From Thalassotalea fonticola (lineage in GTDB: Bacteria > Pseudomonadota > Gammaproteobacteria > Enterobacterales > Alteromonadaceae), in NCBI RefSeq assembly GCF_032911225.1, contig NZ_CP136600.1, forward strand, positions 806,001 to 870,000: a stretch of DNA of 64,000 nucleotides, read 5' to 3'. Shown piece by piece: positions 39,101 through 49,096 of this stretch. Every line of letters starts with the position of its first letter. Positions within the stretch are counted from its first letter, which is position 1. The position numbers were made by a program, and so were the translations under genes. Under the pieces are notes generated by a model. It was not told the origin of the DNA, searched no databases, and worked only from the letters and a program-made list of their open reading frames with translations.

Positions 39101-41182
39101 CTAATACTCAACATTGCGATTAAACGGTGGCAAAGAATCTAGCAAGGCTTTGCCATAACGCTTGGAAACTAATCGCCGGTCTAAAATGGTGATCATGCCA
39201 GTATCTTTTTCATTTCTTAATAAACGACCACAAGACTGAATAAGCTTCTTCGATGCATCTGGTACAGATAACAACATAAACGGGTTACCACCTTTAAGCT
39301 TTATATATTCAGCTTGAGCTTGATCTACAGGTGACGTTGGCACTGAAAAGGGCAACTTGGTAATAATTAAGTTTGTTAAATATTTTCCAGGCAAATCAAG
39401 CCCTTCAGAAAAACTTTGGCTGCCAAAAATAATACTGGTTTTGCCTTCCTCACAGAGCTCTTTATGATTTTTGATTATTTCTTGTCTTGAGGTCTCTCCC
39501 TGTACTTGTACTTTAAATTTTGGTTTCTTTCGCAACGCATCAGCAACTTTTTCCATTTGCCAATAAGATGAAAATAGTACTAAATTTGCTTGCTTCTCTC
39601 TTAATATTACCGGGATCTTTTTAATAAGTTCTTCTGTAAATTCATCACTTACGTTTGGCTCATATTGCATTTTTGGAATACTGAGTACGGCATTTTCTTG
39701 ATAGTTAAAAGGGGAATCAAGTTTTTTGTATTGAGTACCGTCGTTATTGCCAAGTCCTGCTTGTTTTCTAAAATGTTCAAAAGAATTTAACGCACAAAGT
39801 GTCGCTGAACATAGCACTGCCGCTTCACATTTGCTCCATAAGTTATCTTCAAGAAAAAAACCGACTTCAATAGGGCTGGCACTTATTAGGTAGTCATCGC
39901 GTTTACCTGATGTTTTCTCGATCCAACGCGCAAGTGGTGCACCTTTTTCAGAGTCGGTTTTAGCGTACATATACCAAATTTTTTCTAAATTTTCTAAGCG
40001 TTGAATTTCAAAACCTGATTCAGCTAGCAATGGTTCAGCCAAGTACATTTGTACTTCACCGTCTTTAACTTCTTCCATTAATAAATTATATAGCTTGTTT
40101 ACTTCGCTTAGCGCTTTTTTAGTTGTTGATGAGATATCTTCAGCCAAGTTCTTCAAGTTTTGCGGAATAAGGCCATTTTCAAAGCGGTATTGTTTTTCTT
40201 TGGCAAAATAGGTTTGTTGGTTGGCATCTAAAAAAGAATTTACTTTTTGTAAATCAGCGATGATCTCCTGAGTAAAATCGGCGAGTTTAAGTGTAGGTGA
40301 AATAGCGCGTTGGCTCTTGCATAACTTACCTATTTTGTCACTGGTTACTGCTACTTTGGTTAACCATTCAATGGCACCTTTTACTGTTGCCATTGCTGAG
40401 GAGTGATCACGAGTAATATCAGGTAAGTGGTGTGCTTCATCGATAATATAAATACTATCTTCTGGCTCTGACAGTATTTTACCGCCGCCAAGCTCTAGAT
40501 CGGCTAACAGTAAACTGTGGTTAACCACTAGTACATCTGCTACATCCATTAGCTCTCGTGCTTTATGAAAAGGGCAATGGGTGTGCTCACTTAAATGCTT
40601 TAAACAACTGTGCTTATCACTTTGGATGTGTTGCCAAATATGGTTTGGAATGGGCGTAGGCCATGAATCTCGATCGCCTTGCCATTTACCTGAGCTTAGT
40701 TTGTCATGTAAACGCTTTAACAATTTAACATCGCTGGCTTTGGGTTTCTCATCAAACATGGCAACTTGCGCAGTATCGCTATCGGTATGACAAGCAAGAC
40801 CTAAGCGATGCTTACATACATACCGTTGTCGGCCTTTTACTAAACAGTATTCAAACGCTAAACCTGATGTATCCAATAAAAATGGTAAGTCTTTTAAAAC
40901 AAGTTGCTCTTGCAGGGCGACAGTTGCTGATGATATTACTACCTTTTTATTACGTGAAATGGCTAATGGGATAGCCCCTAGACAATAGGCTAAAGATTTA
41001 CCTGTACCAGTACCAGCCTCAATAACTATGTGTTTACGATCTTTTGAATATTCGCCAGCAATGGTTTTGGCAATTTCGGCAATTAGGTAAGCTTGTTGTT
41101 TTCTAGGCGTAAAATTTTCAAGTTTTTCGCCTATGCTTTTATAAGCCTTACGGATAATTTCCTTGGTTTTATCACCTAACAT
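39101..41182 (-). CDS. dinG: ATP-dependent DNA helicase DinG
   Basis: 693 aa. XPD-like SF2 5'-3' helicase that unwinds R-loops and G-quadruplex structures. Walker A EAGTGTGKS, DEAH-type box IIDEAHHLPD, SATL motif and C-terminal QSCGRLLRNEKD motif VI. Four cysteines between the Walker motifs (around CLVKGRQRYVCKHRLGLAC and the CPFHKAR region) suit an iron-sulfur cluster. It diverges from polB across an 80-bp region holding a LexA box, so DNA damage probably induces it. Confidence 0.93.
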   Translation of the reverse strand: MLGDKTKEIIRKAYKSIGEKLENFTPRKQQAYLIAEIAKTIAGEYSKDRKHIVIEAGTGTGKSLAYCLGAIPLAISRNKKVVISSATVALQEQLVLKDLPFLLDTSGLAFEYCLVKGRQRYVCKHRLGLACHTDSDTAQVAMFDEKPKASDVKLLKRLHDKLSSGKWQGDRDSWPTPIPNHIWQHIQSDKHSCLKHLSEHTHCPFHKARELMDVADVLVVNHSLLLADLELGGGKILSEPEDSIYIIDEAHHLPDITRDHSSAMATVKGAIEWLTKVAVTSDKIGKLCKSQRAISPTLKLADFTQEIIADLQKVNSFLDANQQTYFAKEKQYRFENGLIPQNLKNLAEDISSTTKKALSEVNKLYNLLMEEVKDGEVQMYLAEPLLAESGFEIQRLENLEKIWYMYAKTDSEKGAPLARWIEKTSGKRDDYLISASPIEVGFFLEDNLWSKCEAAVLCSATLCALNSFEHFRKQAGLGNNDGTQYKKLDSPFNYQENAVLSIPKMQYEPNVSDEFTEELIKKIPVILREKQANLVLFSSYWQMEKVADALRKKPKFKVQVQGETSRQEIIKNHKELCEEGKTSIIFGSQSFSEGLDLPGKYLTNLIITKLPFSVPTSPVDQAQAEYIKLKGGNPFMLLSVPDASKKLIQSCGRLLRNEKDTGMITILDRRLVSKRYGKALLDSLPPFNRNVEY

Positions 41183-41222
41183 TATTTTTTTGTTTCCATT
41201 AGCGAGCTGCTTTTATATACTG

Positions 41223-41238
41223 CTGTATATATTAACAG
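41223..41238. promoter_or_regulatory. LexA (SOS) box shared by dinG and polB
   Basis: CTGTATATATTAACAG fits the CTGT-N8-ACAG consensus with an AT-rich centre. It lies between the divergent dinG and polB genes, both SOS genes in E. coli. Confidence 0.88.
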
Positions 41239-41262
41239 GTTTTTATATTAATTCGACTTTTA

Positions 41263-43659
41263 ATGTCCATAGAACTTCAAAAAGGTTTTCTCCTCACCAG
41301 GCAAGTGCAAGACACTCGCCAAGGCATGCTTTTAACCTATTGGTTAAAGGGCGAAGATGGCCCGTTAAAAATAACAATAAATAATGAGTTAGCGGTATTT
41401 TTTGTTGAAAAAGATCATGCTGCTGACGCTCATCAATTTTTAATTCAAAACAACATAATTCATCAGCATAAAAGCTTAAATTTAAAAAACTTTAGTCAAA
41501 ATGATGTTGATGGTTTTTATTTTGACAAATTGAAAACATTCTATAAAGCCAGAGAACTTTTAAAAGCTAATGACATTAAATGTTTTGAAGATGATATAAG
41601 ACCAGAAGATCGGTTTTTAATGGAGCGCTTTATTACCGGCGCAATGGAATTTACCGGTGTCGAACAAAACGCCGTTGGCTTTAATCAATATCATCAAGCT
41701 AAAGCGAGAACAACAAATTTTACTCCTGATTTATCGATGCTTTCTATCGATTTAGAATGTTCTTTTGACGGTGATTTATTTTCTATAGGGGCGTATAGCG
41801 ACAGTATTAAAAAAGTCTTTATGATTGGGGAATTACAAACCGACAGTGCTGATTATATTGAATGGGTAGAGGACGAGTACGATTTATTACTTAAGTTTAT
41901 TACTTGGCTAAATGAGGTCGACCCTGACATTATTATTGGTTGGAACGTTATCAACTTTGATTTTAAATTACTGCAAAAACGTTGTGATATTAATAACATA
42001 AAATTTGCTATCGGTCGTGACGGCAGCGCGCCATTTTGGCGGCAAAACCGTTTAAGCCCTGAGCAAAACTTTATTTTGATTGCAGGCAGAGTGATACTCG
42101 ATGGTATCGATTTACTAAAATCAGCAACGTACTCATTTCCAAGTTTTTCACTCGAATATGTTTCTCAGCATCTACTCGGCATAGGTAAAGACATTGAAGA
42201 TGTCGATAACCGGGTAGAAGAAATTAAACGCAAGTTTTTATATCAGAAACAACAACTGGCCAGTTACAATCTTGAAGATTGTCGCTTAGTGTGGCTTATT
42301 TTTGAGAAAACCCAATTATTAGATTTTGCAGTACTACGTTCAGCATTAACTGGGCTAGAACTCGATAGAGTCGGCGGGAGCGTTGCAGCGTTCACTAATC
42401 TATATTTGCCTAAACTGCATCGTAGTGGCTATATCGCGCCTAACATGGGAGACGGAGAAAGTGATTTAGTATCCCCCGGTGGTTATGTAATGGATTCAAT
42501 TCCAGGGTTATACAAGAACGTTTTGGTGTTAGATTTTAAAAGTCTGTATCCAAGTATCATTCGAACTTTTAATATTGATCCCATGGGGTTAATTGAGGGG
42601 CTGCTTGAGCAACAAACCGAACGAGAACTACAAAACCCTGATATTCATAAAACCATACCAGGTTTTGATGGCGCCTACTTTTCCCGCGACAAACACTTTC
42701 TACCCAAGATAATCGAAAGTTTGTGGGCCGAGCGAGACAAAGCTAAAAAGCAAAGCAATGCGCCATTATCGCAAGCGATAAAAATTATCATGAATTCGTT
42801 CTATGGAATTTTAGGATCAACGGGTTGTCGATTCTTTGATCCAAGATTGTCTGGCTCTATCACCAAGCGCTCACATCAATTATTAAATCAAACCAAAGAT
42901 TGGATCGAAGAATTGGGTTATTCAGTGATATATGGTGATACAGACTCAATATTTGTCAGTGTTGGTGCAAATAAAACTGATCAACAAAGCCAATCTATTG
43001 GCAAAGAGATGATGACCCTTATTAATAAACGGATGAATGCTGAACTGAACGAGAAGTATAAAATAGAATCGGCGTTAGAAATTGAATTTGAAACGCATTT
43101 TCATCAATTTTTAATGCCAACAGTGCGCGGGCAAGATATAGGTACGAAAAAACGCTACGCAGGTTTAGTTGGGCGAGGTGAGCAAGAGAAGCTTATCTTT
43201 AAAGGGCTGGAAAGTGTTCGCACCGACTGGACAGAACTTGCCAAAGGTTTTCAGCAAACACTTTATTTGAAGGTGTTTAACGAAGAGCCTGTAGAAGATT
43301 ATATCCTAACAATGGTTGCTGATACTTTAGCTGGTAAGTTTGATGATAAATTAATTTATCGAAAACGCTTACGCAGAAAATTAAGTGATTATCAAAAAAA
43401 TATTCCTCCACATGTGAAAGCTGCTCGCCATGCTGATCATTTAAACGAAAAACTTGGTAAGCCTTTACGTTATCAAAATAAAGGTTGGATAGAATACGTC
43501 ATGACTGTTAACGGCCCGCAAGTTAAAGAACATTTAACATCAGCTATTGATTATCCTTTATATATTGAACGGCAATTAGGCGCTGTTGCGGATGGTATTT
43601 TACCGTTTATCGGTAAATCGTTTGGTGATATAACGGATGAGCAGTTGCAACTATTTTAA
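41263..43659 (+). CDS. polB: DNA polymerase II
   Basis: 798 aa (E. coli 783). Family B polymerase for replication restart and damage tolerance. The proofreading exonuclease has motif I IDLECSFDGD; polymerase motifs are DFKSLYPSI (motif A) and YGDTDSIFV (motif C), both with their catalytic aspartates. The N terminus (KGFLLTRQVQDTRQG) aligns with the family, fixing the ATG although no clear ribosome-binding site is visible. It starts 25 nt after the LexA box. Confidence 0.95.
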   Translation: MSIELQKGFLLTRQVQDTRQGMLLTYWLKGEDGPLKITINNELAVFFVEKDHAADAHQFLIQNNIIHQHKSLNLKNFSQNDVDGFYFDKLKTFYKARELLKANDIKCFEDDIRPEDRFLMERFITGAMEFTGVEQNAVGFNQYHQAKARTTNFTPDLSMLSIDLECSFDGDLFSIGAYSDSIKKVFMIGELQTDSADYIEWVEDEYDLLLKFITWLNEVDPDIIIGWNVINFDFKLLQKRCDINNIKFAIGRDGSAPFWRQNRLSPEQNFILIAGRVILDGIDLLKSATYSFPSFSLEYVSQHLLGIGKDIEDVDNRVEEIKRKFLYQKQQLASYNLEDCRLVWLIFEKTQLLDFAVLRSALTGLELDRVGGSVAAFTNLYLPKLHRSGYIAPNMGDGESDLVSPGGYVMDSIPGLYKNVLVLDFKSLYPSIIRTFNIDPMGLIEGLLEQQTERELQNPDIHKTIPGFDGAYFSRDKHFLPKIIESLWAERDKAKKQSNAPLSQAIKIIMNSFYGILGSTGCRFFDPRLSGSITKRSHQLLNQTKDWIEELGYSVIYGDTDSIFVSVGANKTDQQSQSIGKEMMTLINKRMNAELNEKYKIESALEIEFETHFHQFLMPTVRGQDIGTKKRYAGLVGRGEQEKLIFKGLESVRTDWTELAKGFQQTLYLKVFNEEPVEDYILTMVADTLAGKFDDKLIYRKRLRRKLSDYQKNIPPHVKAARHADHLNEKLGKPLRYQNKGWIEYVMTVNGPQVKEHLTSAIDYPLYIERQLGAVADGILPFIGKSFGDITDEQLQLF

Positions 43660-43747
43660 ATAACAGGTATAAACTTATTTAGATGGCTAGATAGCTATAC
43701 GAGATAATTCACTATTTAATTAAAACCAACTTCAATTGAGTAACAAG

Positions 43748-44926
43748 ATGAAAGATAAAACAAAAATCGTTAATGCTGGTCGTTCAAAAAAATGGACGCA
43801 AGGTATCGTTAACCCACCGGTTTACCGTGCATCAACGGTAGTATTTGATTCTGTTGCACAAATGAATAAAGCAATTAAATCACGTCAACAACAAGAGTTG
43901 TTTTATGGACGCCGTGGTACGCCAACAACGTTTGCTTTTGCTAATGCGATGAATGATTTAGAAGGCGGTGTTGGTTGTTACGTATACCCATGTGGTACAG
44001 CTGCAATTACCGCGGCAATATTAGCGTTTGTAAAATCGGGTGATCATTTATTAATGGTTGATTCTGTGTATGAACCAACCCGAGATTTCTGCGAACAAAC
44101 GTTAAAAAGCTTTGGTATTGAAGTTAGCTATTATGATCCTCTTATTGGCAAAGGCATAAAAGATTTGATTCAACAAAATACAAAAGTTGTTTTTCTTGAA
44201 TCACCAGGCTCTATTACCATGGAAATTCAGGATGTGCCGGGCATTTGTGAGGTAGCACACGCTGCCAATTCTGATATAACCGTTATTTTAGATAATACTT
44301 GGGCATCACCAATTCATTTTCAGCCGTTTGACCATGGTGTTGATGTTTCTGTGCAAGCGGCAACTAAATACGTAGGAGGGCACTCAGACGTAATGTTAGG
44401 CACCGCTACTGCAAATGAAAAGAGTTGGCCAGTGCTTCGAGAAAAGTCGTATTTACTTGGCCAATGTGCATCTCCTGATGACATTACTTTAGCGTTAAGA
44501 GGCATAAGAACGTTAGATATTAGGCTTAAACAGCATGAACAAAATGCGTTAAAGGTCGCTAAGTGGCTACAAGGTCGAAAAGAAGTAGACACGTTATTTC
44601 ATCCTGCGTTTGAGTCGTGTCCAGGACATGAGTTTTTCAAACGAGACTTTGTTGGTGGAAATGGTTTGTTTTCATTCTCTTTAAAACAAAGTAGTCCACA
44701 GGCGTTAACAGAATTTTTAGATGGTATGACTCACTTTAAAATGGGCTTTTCATGGGGCGGTTTTGAAAGTTTAGTTATGGCTTACAGTACAATGAAGAAC
44801 AGCAGGCCTAACGCCACCGTTGCGCTTGACTCCCCAGTGATCCGATTACATATTGGTTTAGAAGATGTTGATGATTTAATTGACGATTTAGAACGTGGAT
44901 TTGAACGGTTGAATAAAGCGTTATAG
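43748..44926 (+). CDS. metC: Cystathionine beta-lyase
   Basis: 392 aa from the ATG at 43748 (GAG 6 nt upstream); an in-frame TTG at 43736 has no binding site. PLP enzyme that splits cystathionine to homocysteine, pyruvate and ammonia in methionine synthesis. Substrate and cofactor blocks are visible: FYGRRGTPT, YPCGTAAI, LDNTWASP, and the PLP lysine in AATKYVGGHSDVM. YVGGHSD is typical of MetC rather than MetB. It appears to be a single gene. Confidence 0.92.
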   Translation: MKDKTKIVNAGRSKKWTQGIVNPPVYRASTVVFDSVAQMNKAIKSRQQQELFYGRRGTPTTFAFANAMNDLEGGVGCYVYPCGTAAITAAILAFVKSGDHLLMVDSVYEPTRDFCEQTLKSFGIEVSYYDPLIGKGIKDLIQQNTKVVFLESPGSITMEIQDVPGICEVAHAANSDITVILDNTWASPIHFQPFDHGVDVSVQAATKYVGGHSDVMLGTATANEKSWPVLREKSYLLGQCASPDDITLALRGIRTLDIRLKQHEQNALKVAKWLQGRKEVDTLFHPAFESCPGHEFFKRDFVGGNGLFSFSLKQSSPQALTEFLDGMTHFKMGFSWGGFESLVMAYSTMKNSRPNATVALDSPVIRLHIGLEDVDDLIDDLERGFERLNKAL

Positions 44927-45226
44927 CGAACACCAAACTAGCTAATAGTTTGAGCCATTTATAAGACGAGAAATGCAAATCAGCAAGTATATATGTAGGT
45001 TTGCATTAAACTCTTTAAGTTTTTTCATTGATAGTTTTTACTTCCTCCTCCTTACAAATTCTTACTGTATTTAAATAACATCCCTAAAATAGTAAAAATT
45101 TCATTTCTATTTTGACTGTAAAATTCTGATAAACATTGGTTTTTTGAATTTCTCTGATACTGTTAATAGTAAGTTTACGTATTTGTTAACGCTAATTAAA
45201 AATAAAAACATAGAAAGGGGAGTTTC
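44927..45226. other. Intergenic region, no gene seen
   Basis: 300 bp, AT-rich. A short AAACTA/TAGTTT hairpin right after metC lacks a T-run. AAAGGGGAG ahead of 45227 is the ribosome-binding site of the next gene. Confidence 0.5.
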
Positions 45227-45976
45227 ATGTTCATTAAAACAATTATATTAAGCGCCTTATTAACCGTGAGTTCAGTAGCAGCAGCGGACGATTGGAAATT
45301 TGGCATTGGAACAGGATTTTTTGCTTTAAATATTGACGGTGACGTTGGTTTGAATACTGGTGCAGGGCCTGTATTAACACCTCTTGATTTAAGCTCAAGT
45401 GATGTCAGTGATCTTATGGAAAGTGCGTTTGGTTTTACGGGTTTTGCAACAAAAGGTAAATGGAAAATCAATTATACCGTTTCACACCTTGAGCTAGAAG
45501 GTTCAGAAACGGCTGAACTGGAAAATAGCGGAGAATCAATTGCATCAAAGTTAAACTTTGTTGCTGATGGTTTGGATGTCAATGTGGCTTATCAATTTGA
45601 CAATGGATTTAGTGCTTATGCTGGGGTTCGCAATACATCGCATGAAATTGAATTTGATCATAGTGGTCCGGTACATGTTATTGATCGAAAGTTAGAAAAT
45701 GACTGGACTGATGCATATGTTGGGGTAGCTTATGCAATGGCAATTGGAACAGACAAAGCCTGGGTTACTAATATAGATGCTGGAGCTGGTGGCTCTGAAG
45801 GCAGTGTTACCATCAATACTGCGCTGGCTTGGCAGTTTTCACCGTCATGGGCAGCGTCTATTTATGCAAAGCATTATTCCGTAGAGTTTGAAGAAGGCAG
45901 CATAGGTGATAGTGATTGGTATTTTTACGATTCGGCAGAATTTGGTGCTGGGTTAGGTATTATGTACAGTTGGTAA
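45227..45976 (+). CDS. Predicted outer-membrane beta-barrel protein
   Basis: 249 aa. Signal peptide of about 20 residues (cleavage near SSVAAA). The mature part alternates polar and apolar residues in strand-like blocks and ends in an aromatic residue (MYSW), as outer-membrane barrels do. Strong ribosome-binding site AAAGGGGAG. The family is not recognised with certainty; it could belong to the OmpW-like or general porin-like small barrels. Its own terminator follows. Confidence 0.65.
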   Translation: MFIKTIILSALLTVSSVAAADDWKFGIGTGFFALNIDGDVGLNTGAGPVLTPLDLSSSDVSDLMESAFGFTGFATKGKWKINYTVSHLELEGSETAELENSGESIASKLNFVADGLDVNVAYQFDNGFSAYAGVRNTSHEIEFDHSGPVHVIDRKLENDWTDAYVGVAYAMAIGTDKAWVTNIDAGAGGSEGSVTINTALAWQFSPSWAASIYAKHYSVEFEEGSIGDSDWYFYDSAEFGAGLGIMYSW

Positions 45977-45992
45977 TTTCGTGTATTAGTAA

Positions 45993-46025
45993 AAAAAACA
46001 GCCATTACAGGCTGTTTTTTATTAA
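45993..46025 (+). terminator. Bidirectional rho-independent terminator
   Basis: AAAAAACAGCC and GGCTGTTTTTT pair around ATTACA. It serves the barrel gene and, on the other strand with its own T-run, the convergent sulfatase gene. Confidence 0.88.
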
Positions 46026-46038
46026 GTTTAAAACTAGA

Positions 46039-47481
46039 TTAATTTTTATCGTAACCTTTGAACTCTTCACCCGGTTGAATGTTTCGATACACCGCCATGC
46101 TCTTTTTAAGATCAACAATCTTCTTCATAATTGGTTCCATTACCCAACCGTGTACATAGCCCTGATTTCCCCATAACTCATAAGCTTCTTTGGGATCATT
46201 TTTAATGTCAAAAAGTTGTGGGAAGGTAAATTTAGTTACCGCCACTGAATGCGTTGATTCTGTTGCCATAAAGTGCATTTTCATATTGCGCCACTTGATG
46301 GCAAACAAATCATCACCAACAAAAACGATAAAATGATCGCGATTAGACTTCTCTTGCTTGCCAAGGAAGAAATCTTTTTGATTTACACCATCAATTGGGC
46401 GATCCTTAGGTACCAGGTTATCCGCACCTGCAAAACTCGCAATTGTGGTGTACATATCAATATCACCTACGATTTCATCTGACACTCGACCAGCCTTAAT
46501 TTTATTTGGGTATCTGATCATCGCAGGAGTGCGTAACCCACCCTCGTATGCAGTACTCAATCCACCACGCCAAGGGCCATTAGAACCACCGCCACCGTCT
46601 TCACCTGCGGCTAGAGCACTTGTTTGGGGGAAATTGCCCGCGCCATTGTCACCGGTAAGGATAACTACAGTGTTATCAGCAATTCCTGCCTCATCGATAG
46701 CTTCTAAAACTTTACCTATATTGTGATCTACTTCCATTTGCGTATCGGCGTAAATGCCAGCTTTAGATGCGTTTTTAAAATCTGGGTGCACGGTGAAGGG
46801 CGGATGAAAATGCGTAAAAGCAATATAACTATAAAAAGGTTTGTCTGTTTTAGCTTGTGTTTTTATATTTTCAATCGCTCTTTTGGTTACTTCATTATCC
46901 AGCGTGATTTTTGCTTCTATATCGAATATTTTAACTTTTTTAGCATCTTTATCTTTTACCCCTTCATAAATATAAGGCGTAGTTGCAACAGTCGGATCCC
47001 ATTGTGGCGTAGCTGTATATCCTGCAGCATTGGTGCCTTCCTGGGTTCCCCAAAAATAATCATAACCTTGATAATTAGGAAGTTTTTTAATGTTTGCACC
47101 AACATGCCATTTACCAAAAAGAGTTGTGTGATAGCCAGCATCAGAGAGTAATTCGGGTAATGTATACTCCCAATATGCTAATCCATCAGGCTCGCCAGGT
47201 GCGGGAACTTTTTGGTTGCCACTACGAATTGGTAGTCTGCCTGTGTGTAAAGCTGAACGAGTAGGGGTACATTGGTTTTGAACATTAAAATTAGTGAGTC
47301 GTAGTCCTTGATTCGCAAATTTATCAATACTTGGTGTTTCGATGGTACTACCTTGAATGCTTAAGTCTCCCCACCCCCAATTATCAACTAAGATATAGAC
47401 AATGTTGGGTTTATTTTCTGCAATCACACTAAAAGATGATAGAAAGAGACTTGAAACTAATATTCGCTTAAAAAAGTTCAT
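46039..47481 (-). CDS. Secreted type I sulfatase (arylsulfatase family)
   Basis: 480 aa. Signal peptide of about 21 residues (ending SVIA-EN). Core motif CTPTR at residues 71-75: the Cys is the one converted to formylglycine, so a maturation enzyme must be encoded elsewhere. The first metal-site motif reads VDNWGWGDL, with Asn where many sulfatases have Asp. GKWHVG and TGDNGAG motifs are also present. It probably removes sulfate esters from algal polysaccharides or other organic sulfates in the periplasm. No polysaccharide lyase or sulfate permease lies beside it. Confidence 0.9.
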   Translation of the reverse strand: MNFFKRILVSSLFLSSFSVIAENKPNIVYILVDNWGWGDLSIQGSTIETPSIDKFANQGLRLTNFNVQNQCTPTRSALHTGRLPIRSGNQKVPAPGEPDGLAYWEYTLPELLSDAGYHTTLFGKWHVGANIKKLPNYQGYDYFWGTQEGTNAAGYTATPQWDPTVATTPYIYEGVKDKDAKKVKIFDIEAKITLDNEVTKRAIENIKTQAKTDKPFYSYIAFTHFHPPFTVHPDFKNASKAGIYADTQMEVDHNIGKVLEAIDEAGIADNTVVILTGDNGAGNFPQTSALAAGEDGGGGSNGPWRGGLSTAYEGGLRTPAMIRYPNKIKAGRVSDEIVGDIDMYTTIASFAGADNLVPKDRPIDGVNQKDFFLGKQEKSNRDHFIVFVGDDLFAIKWRNMKMHFMATESTHSVAVTKFTFPQLFDIKNDPKEAYELWGNQGYVHGWVMEPIMKKIVDLKKSMAVYRNIQPGEEFKGYDKN

Positions 47482-47787
47482 TCATTTATTTTCCTATACT
47501 ATTGAATTCAGTAGAGCTTGTTGAAATACGGAGAATATAATTAGTTAAGTATTGAACAATATTTAAGGTTTTGCTTAAAATTAAAGCTAACTTGCTGAAT
47601 TAGTAGACAGAACTAGACTATTTATAACAAGTATTTTGTATCTATATGTTAAAAGCCCTTAAAATTTTGCGTAACCTTGCTATGATGCAAAACGTTAAAA
47701 TTTCTGATTTTACTTATAATACCCGGCGACATAAAATAATGATCACTCACCATATATTTATGTCGTTTGGTATCACAACGGAGCGTT

Positions 47788-48978
47788 ATGAATAACCAAG
47801 AAAATTTTATTGCCAGCTTTTTTAAACTTGAATCAGCAGGTGGCATCATTTTGATGATGGCAGCGGTGCTTGCCATGATCAGTGCAAATACTTCATTAGA
47901 TCATTACTACAACCTTTTTTTAGATACCCCGGTCGAAGTTAGAGTTGGCCCTTTAGAAGTGGCTAAACCATTATTATTATGGATAAATGATGGTTTAATG
48001 GCGGTATTCTTCTTTTTAGTCGGCTTAGAATTAAAACGTGAATTAATAGAAGGCGAACTCGCCGATAAACGCAATATTATACTGCCTGGTGTAGGAGCTA
48101 TTGGTGGTATGCTCATTCCTGCCTTAGTGTATGTATATTTCAATTATGACGACCCAGAAGCGATAAATGGCTGGGCCATTCCTGCGGCTACTGATATTGC
48201 CTTTGCTTTAGGTGTTTTAACCTTACTTGGCTCTCGTGTGCCGACGTCAGTAAAAATATTTTTAACCTCTCTGGCTATCTTCGATGATATTGGCGCTATT
48301 ATCATCATTGCTTGTTTTTATACTGACGATATTTCACTTACTAGTTTGATCATTGTTGCCTGTTGTCTTCCTATTTTATATCTATTAAATCGTAATAAAG
48401 TTGAAGCGAGAAGCTTGTACATGGTGATCGGTTTAATCATGTGGGTTGCCATGCTTAAATCTGGTGTGCATGCCACATTATCGGGTGTGTTAGTGGCGTT
48501 GTTTATTCCTTTGCGTTCAGAAACAAACCCTGATTATTCTCCACTAAAAAGTTTAGAACATGATTTACACTCAGTTGTGGCGTTTATCGTTTTGCCGGTT
48601 TTTGCTTTTGCTAATGCTGGAATAAGTCTAAAGGGAGTTGGCATTGAAGATGTAATGCACAGTGTTCCGGTTGGTATTGCATTAGGTTTATTAATTGGTA
48701 AACAAGTAGGGGTGTTCGGTTTTTGTTGGCTGGCAATTAAACTTAAATTTACTGAACTTCCATCGGGTATGAATTGGAAGACTCTTTACGGCACGGCCGC
48801 GCTGTGTGGTATTGGCTTTACTATGAGTTTATTTATTGGTTCGTTAACGTTTGAAGCAACAGGTTTGGATAAATTGTTTGATGAACGTTTAGGTATTATT
48901 GTTGGCTCATTAATCTCAGGTATCATTGGGTTTATAGTATTAAAGTTCTCATTACCTAAAACAGCGCAAGCAGAATAG
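47788..48978 (+). CDS. nhaA: Na+/H+ antiporter NhaA
   Basis: 396 aa from the ATG at 47788, which has GGAG just upstream; the in-frame TTG at 47767 is rejected. Eleven to twelve membrane helices. The ion-binding aspartate pair is in IFDDIGAI, and [14 protein letters not shown] and [10 protein letters not shown] are family hallmarks. It exports Na+ in exchange for protons, as expected for a marine bacterium. Monocistronic, with its own terminator. Confidence 0.95.
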   Translation: MNNQENFIASFFKLESAGGIILMMAAVLAMISANTSLDHYYNLFLDTPVEVRVGPLEVAKPLLLWINDGLMAVFFFLVGLELKRELIEGELADKRNIILPGVGAIGGMLIPALVYVYFNYDDPEAINGWAIPAATDIAFALGVLTLLGSRVPTSVKIFLTSLAIFDDIGAIIIIACFYTDDISLTSLIIVACCLPILYLLNRNKVEARSLYMVIGLIMWVAMLKSGVHATLSGVLVALFIPLRSETNPDYSPLKSLEHDLHSVVAFIVLPVFAFANAGISLKGVGIEDVMHSVPVGIALGLLIGKQVGVFGFCWLAIKLKFTELPSGMNWKTLYGTAALCGIGFTMSLFIGSLTFEATGLDKLFDERLGIIVGSLISGIIGFIVLKFSLPKTAQAE

Positions 48979-49002
48979 TTTTATTGAATAGAAAAATTTA
49001 AT

Positions 49003-49030
49003 AGGCCAGCATAACGCTGGCCTTTTTATT
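49003..49030 (+). terminator. Rho-independent terminator of nhaA
   Basis: AGGCCAGC and GCTGGCCT pair around ATAAC, followed by TTTTATTT. Confidence 0.92.
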
Positions 49031-49096
49031 TGCTTTAAACTGTACTCTTTAACGTGTTTACAGCAATCAATAATTCAGATTTTGGTTGGTCTGAAT

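Noticed and set aside
46273-47151. Plus-strand ORFs within the sulfatase gene
   Set aside because: They are antisense to a well-conserved sulfatase and have no recognisable domains or ribosome-binding sites.
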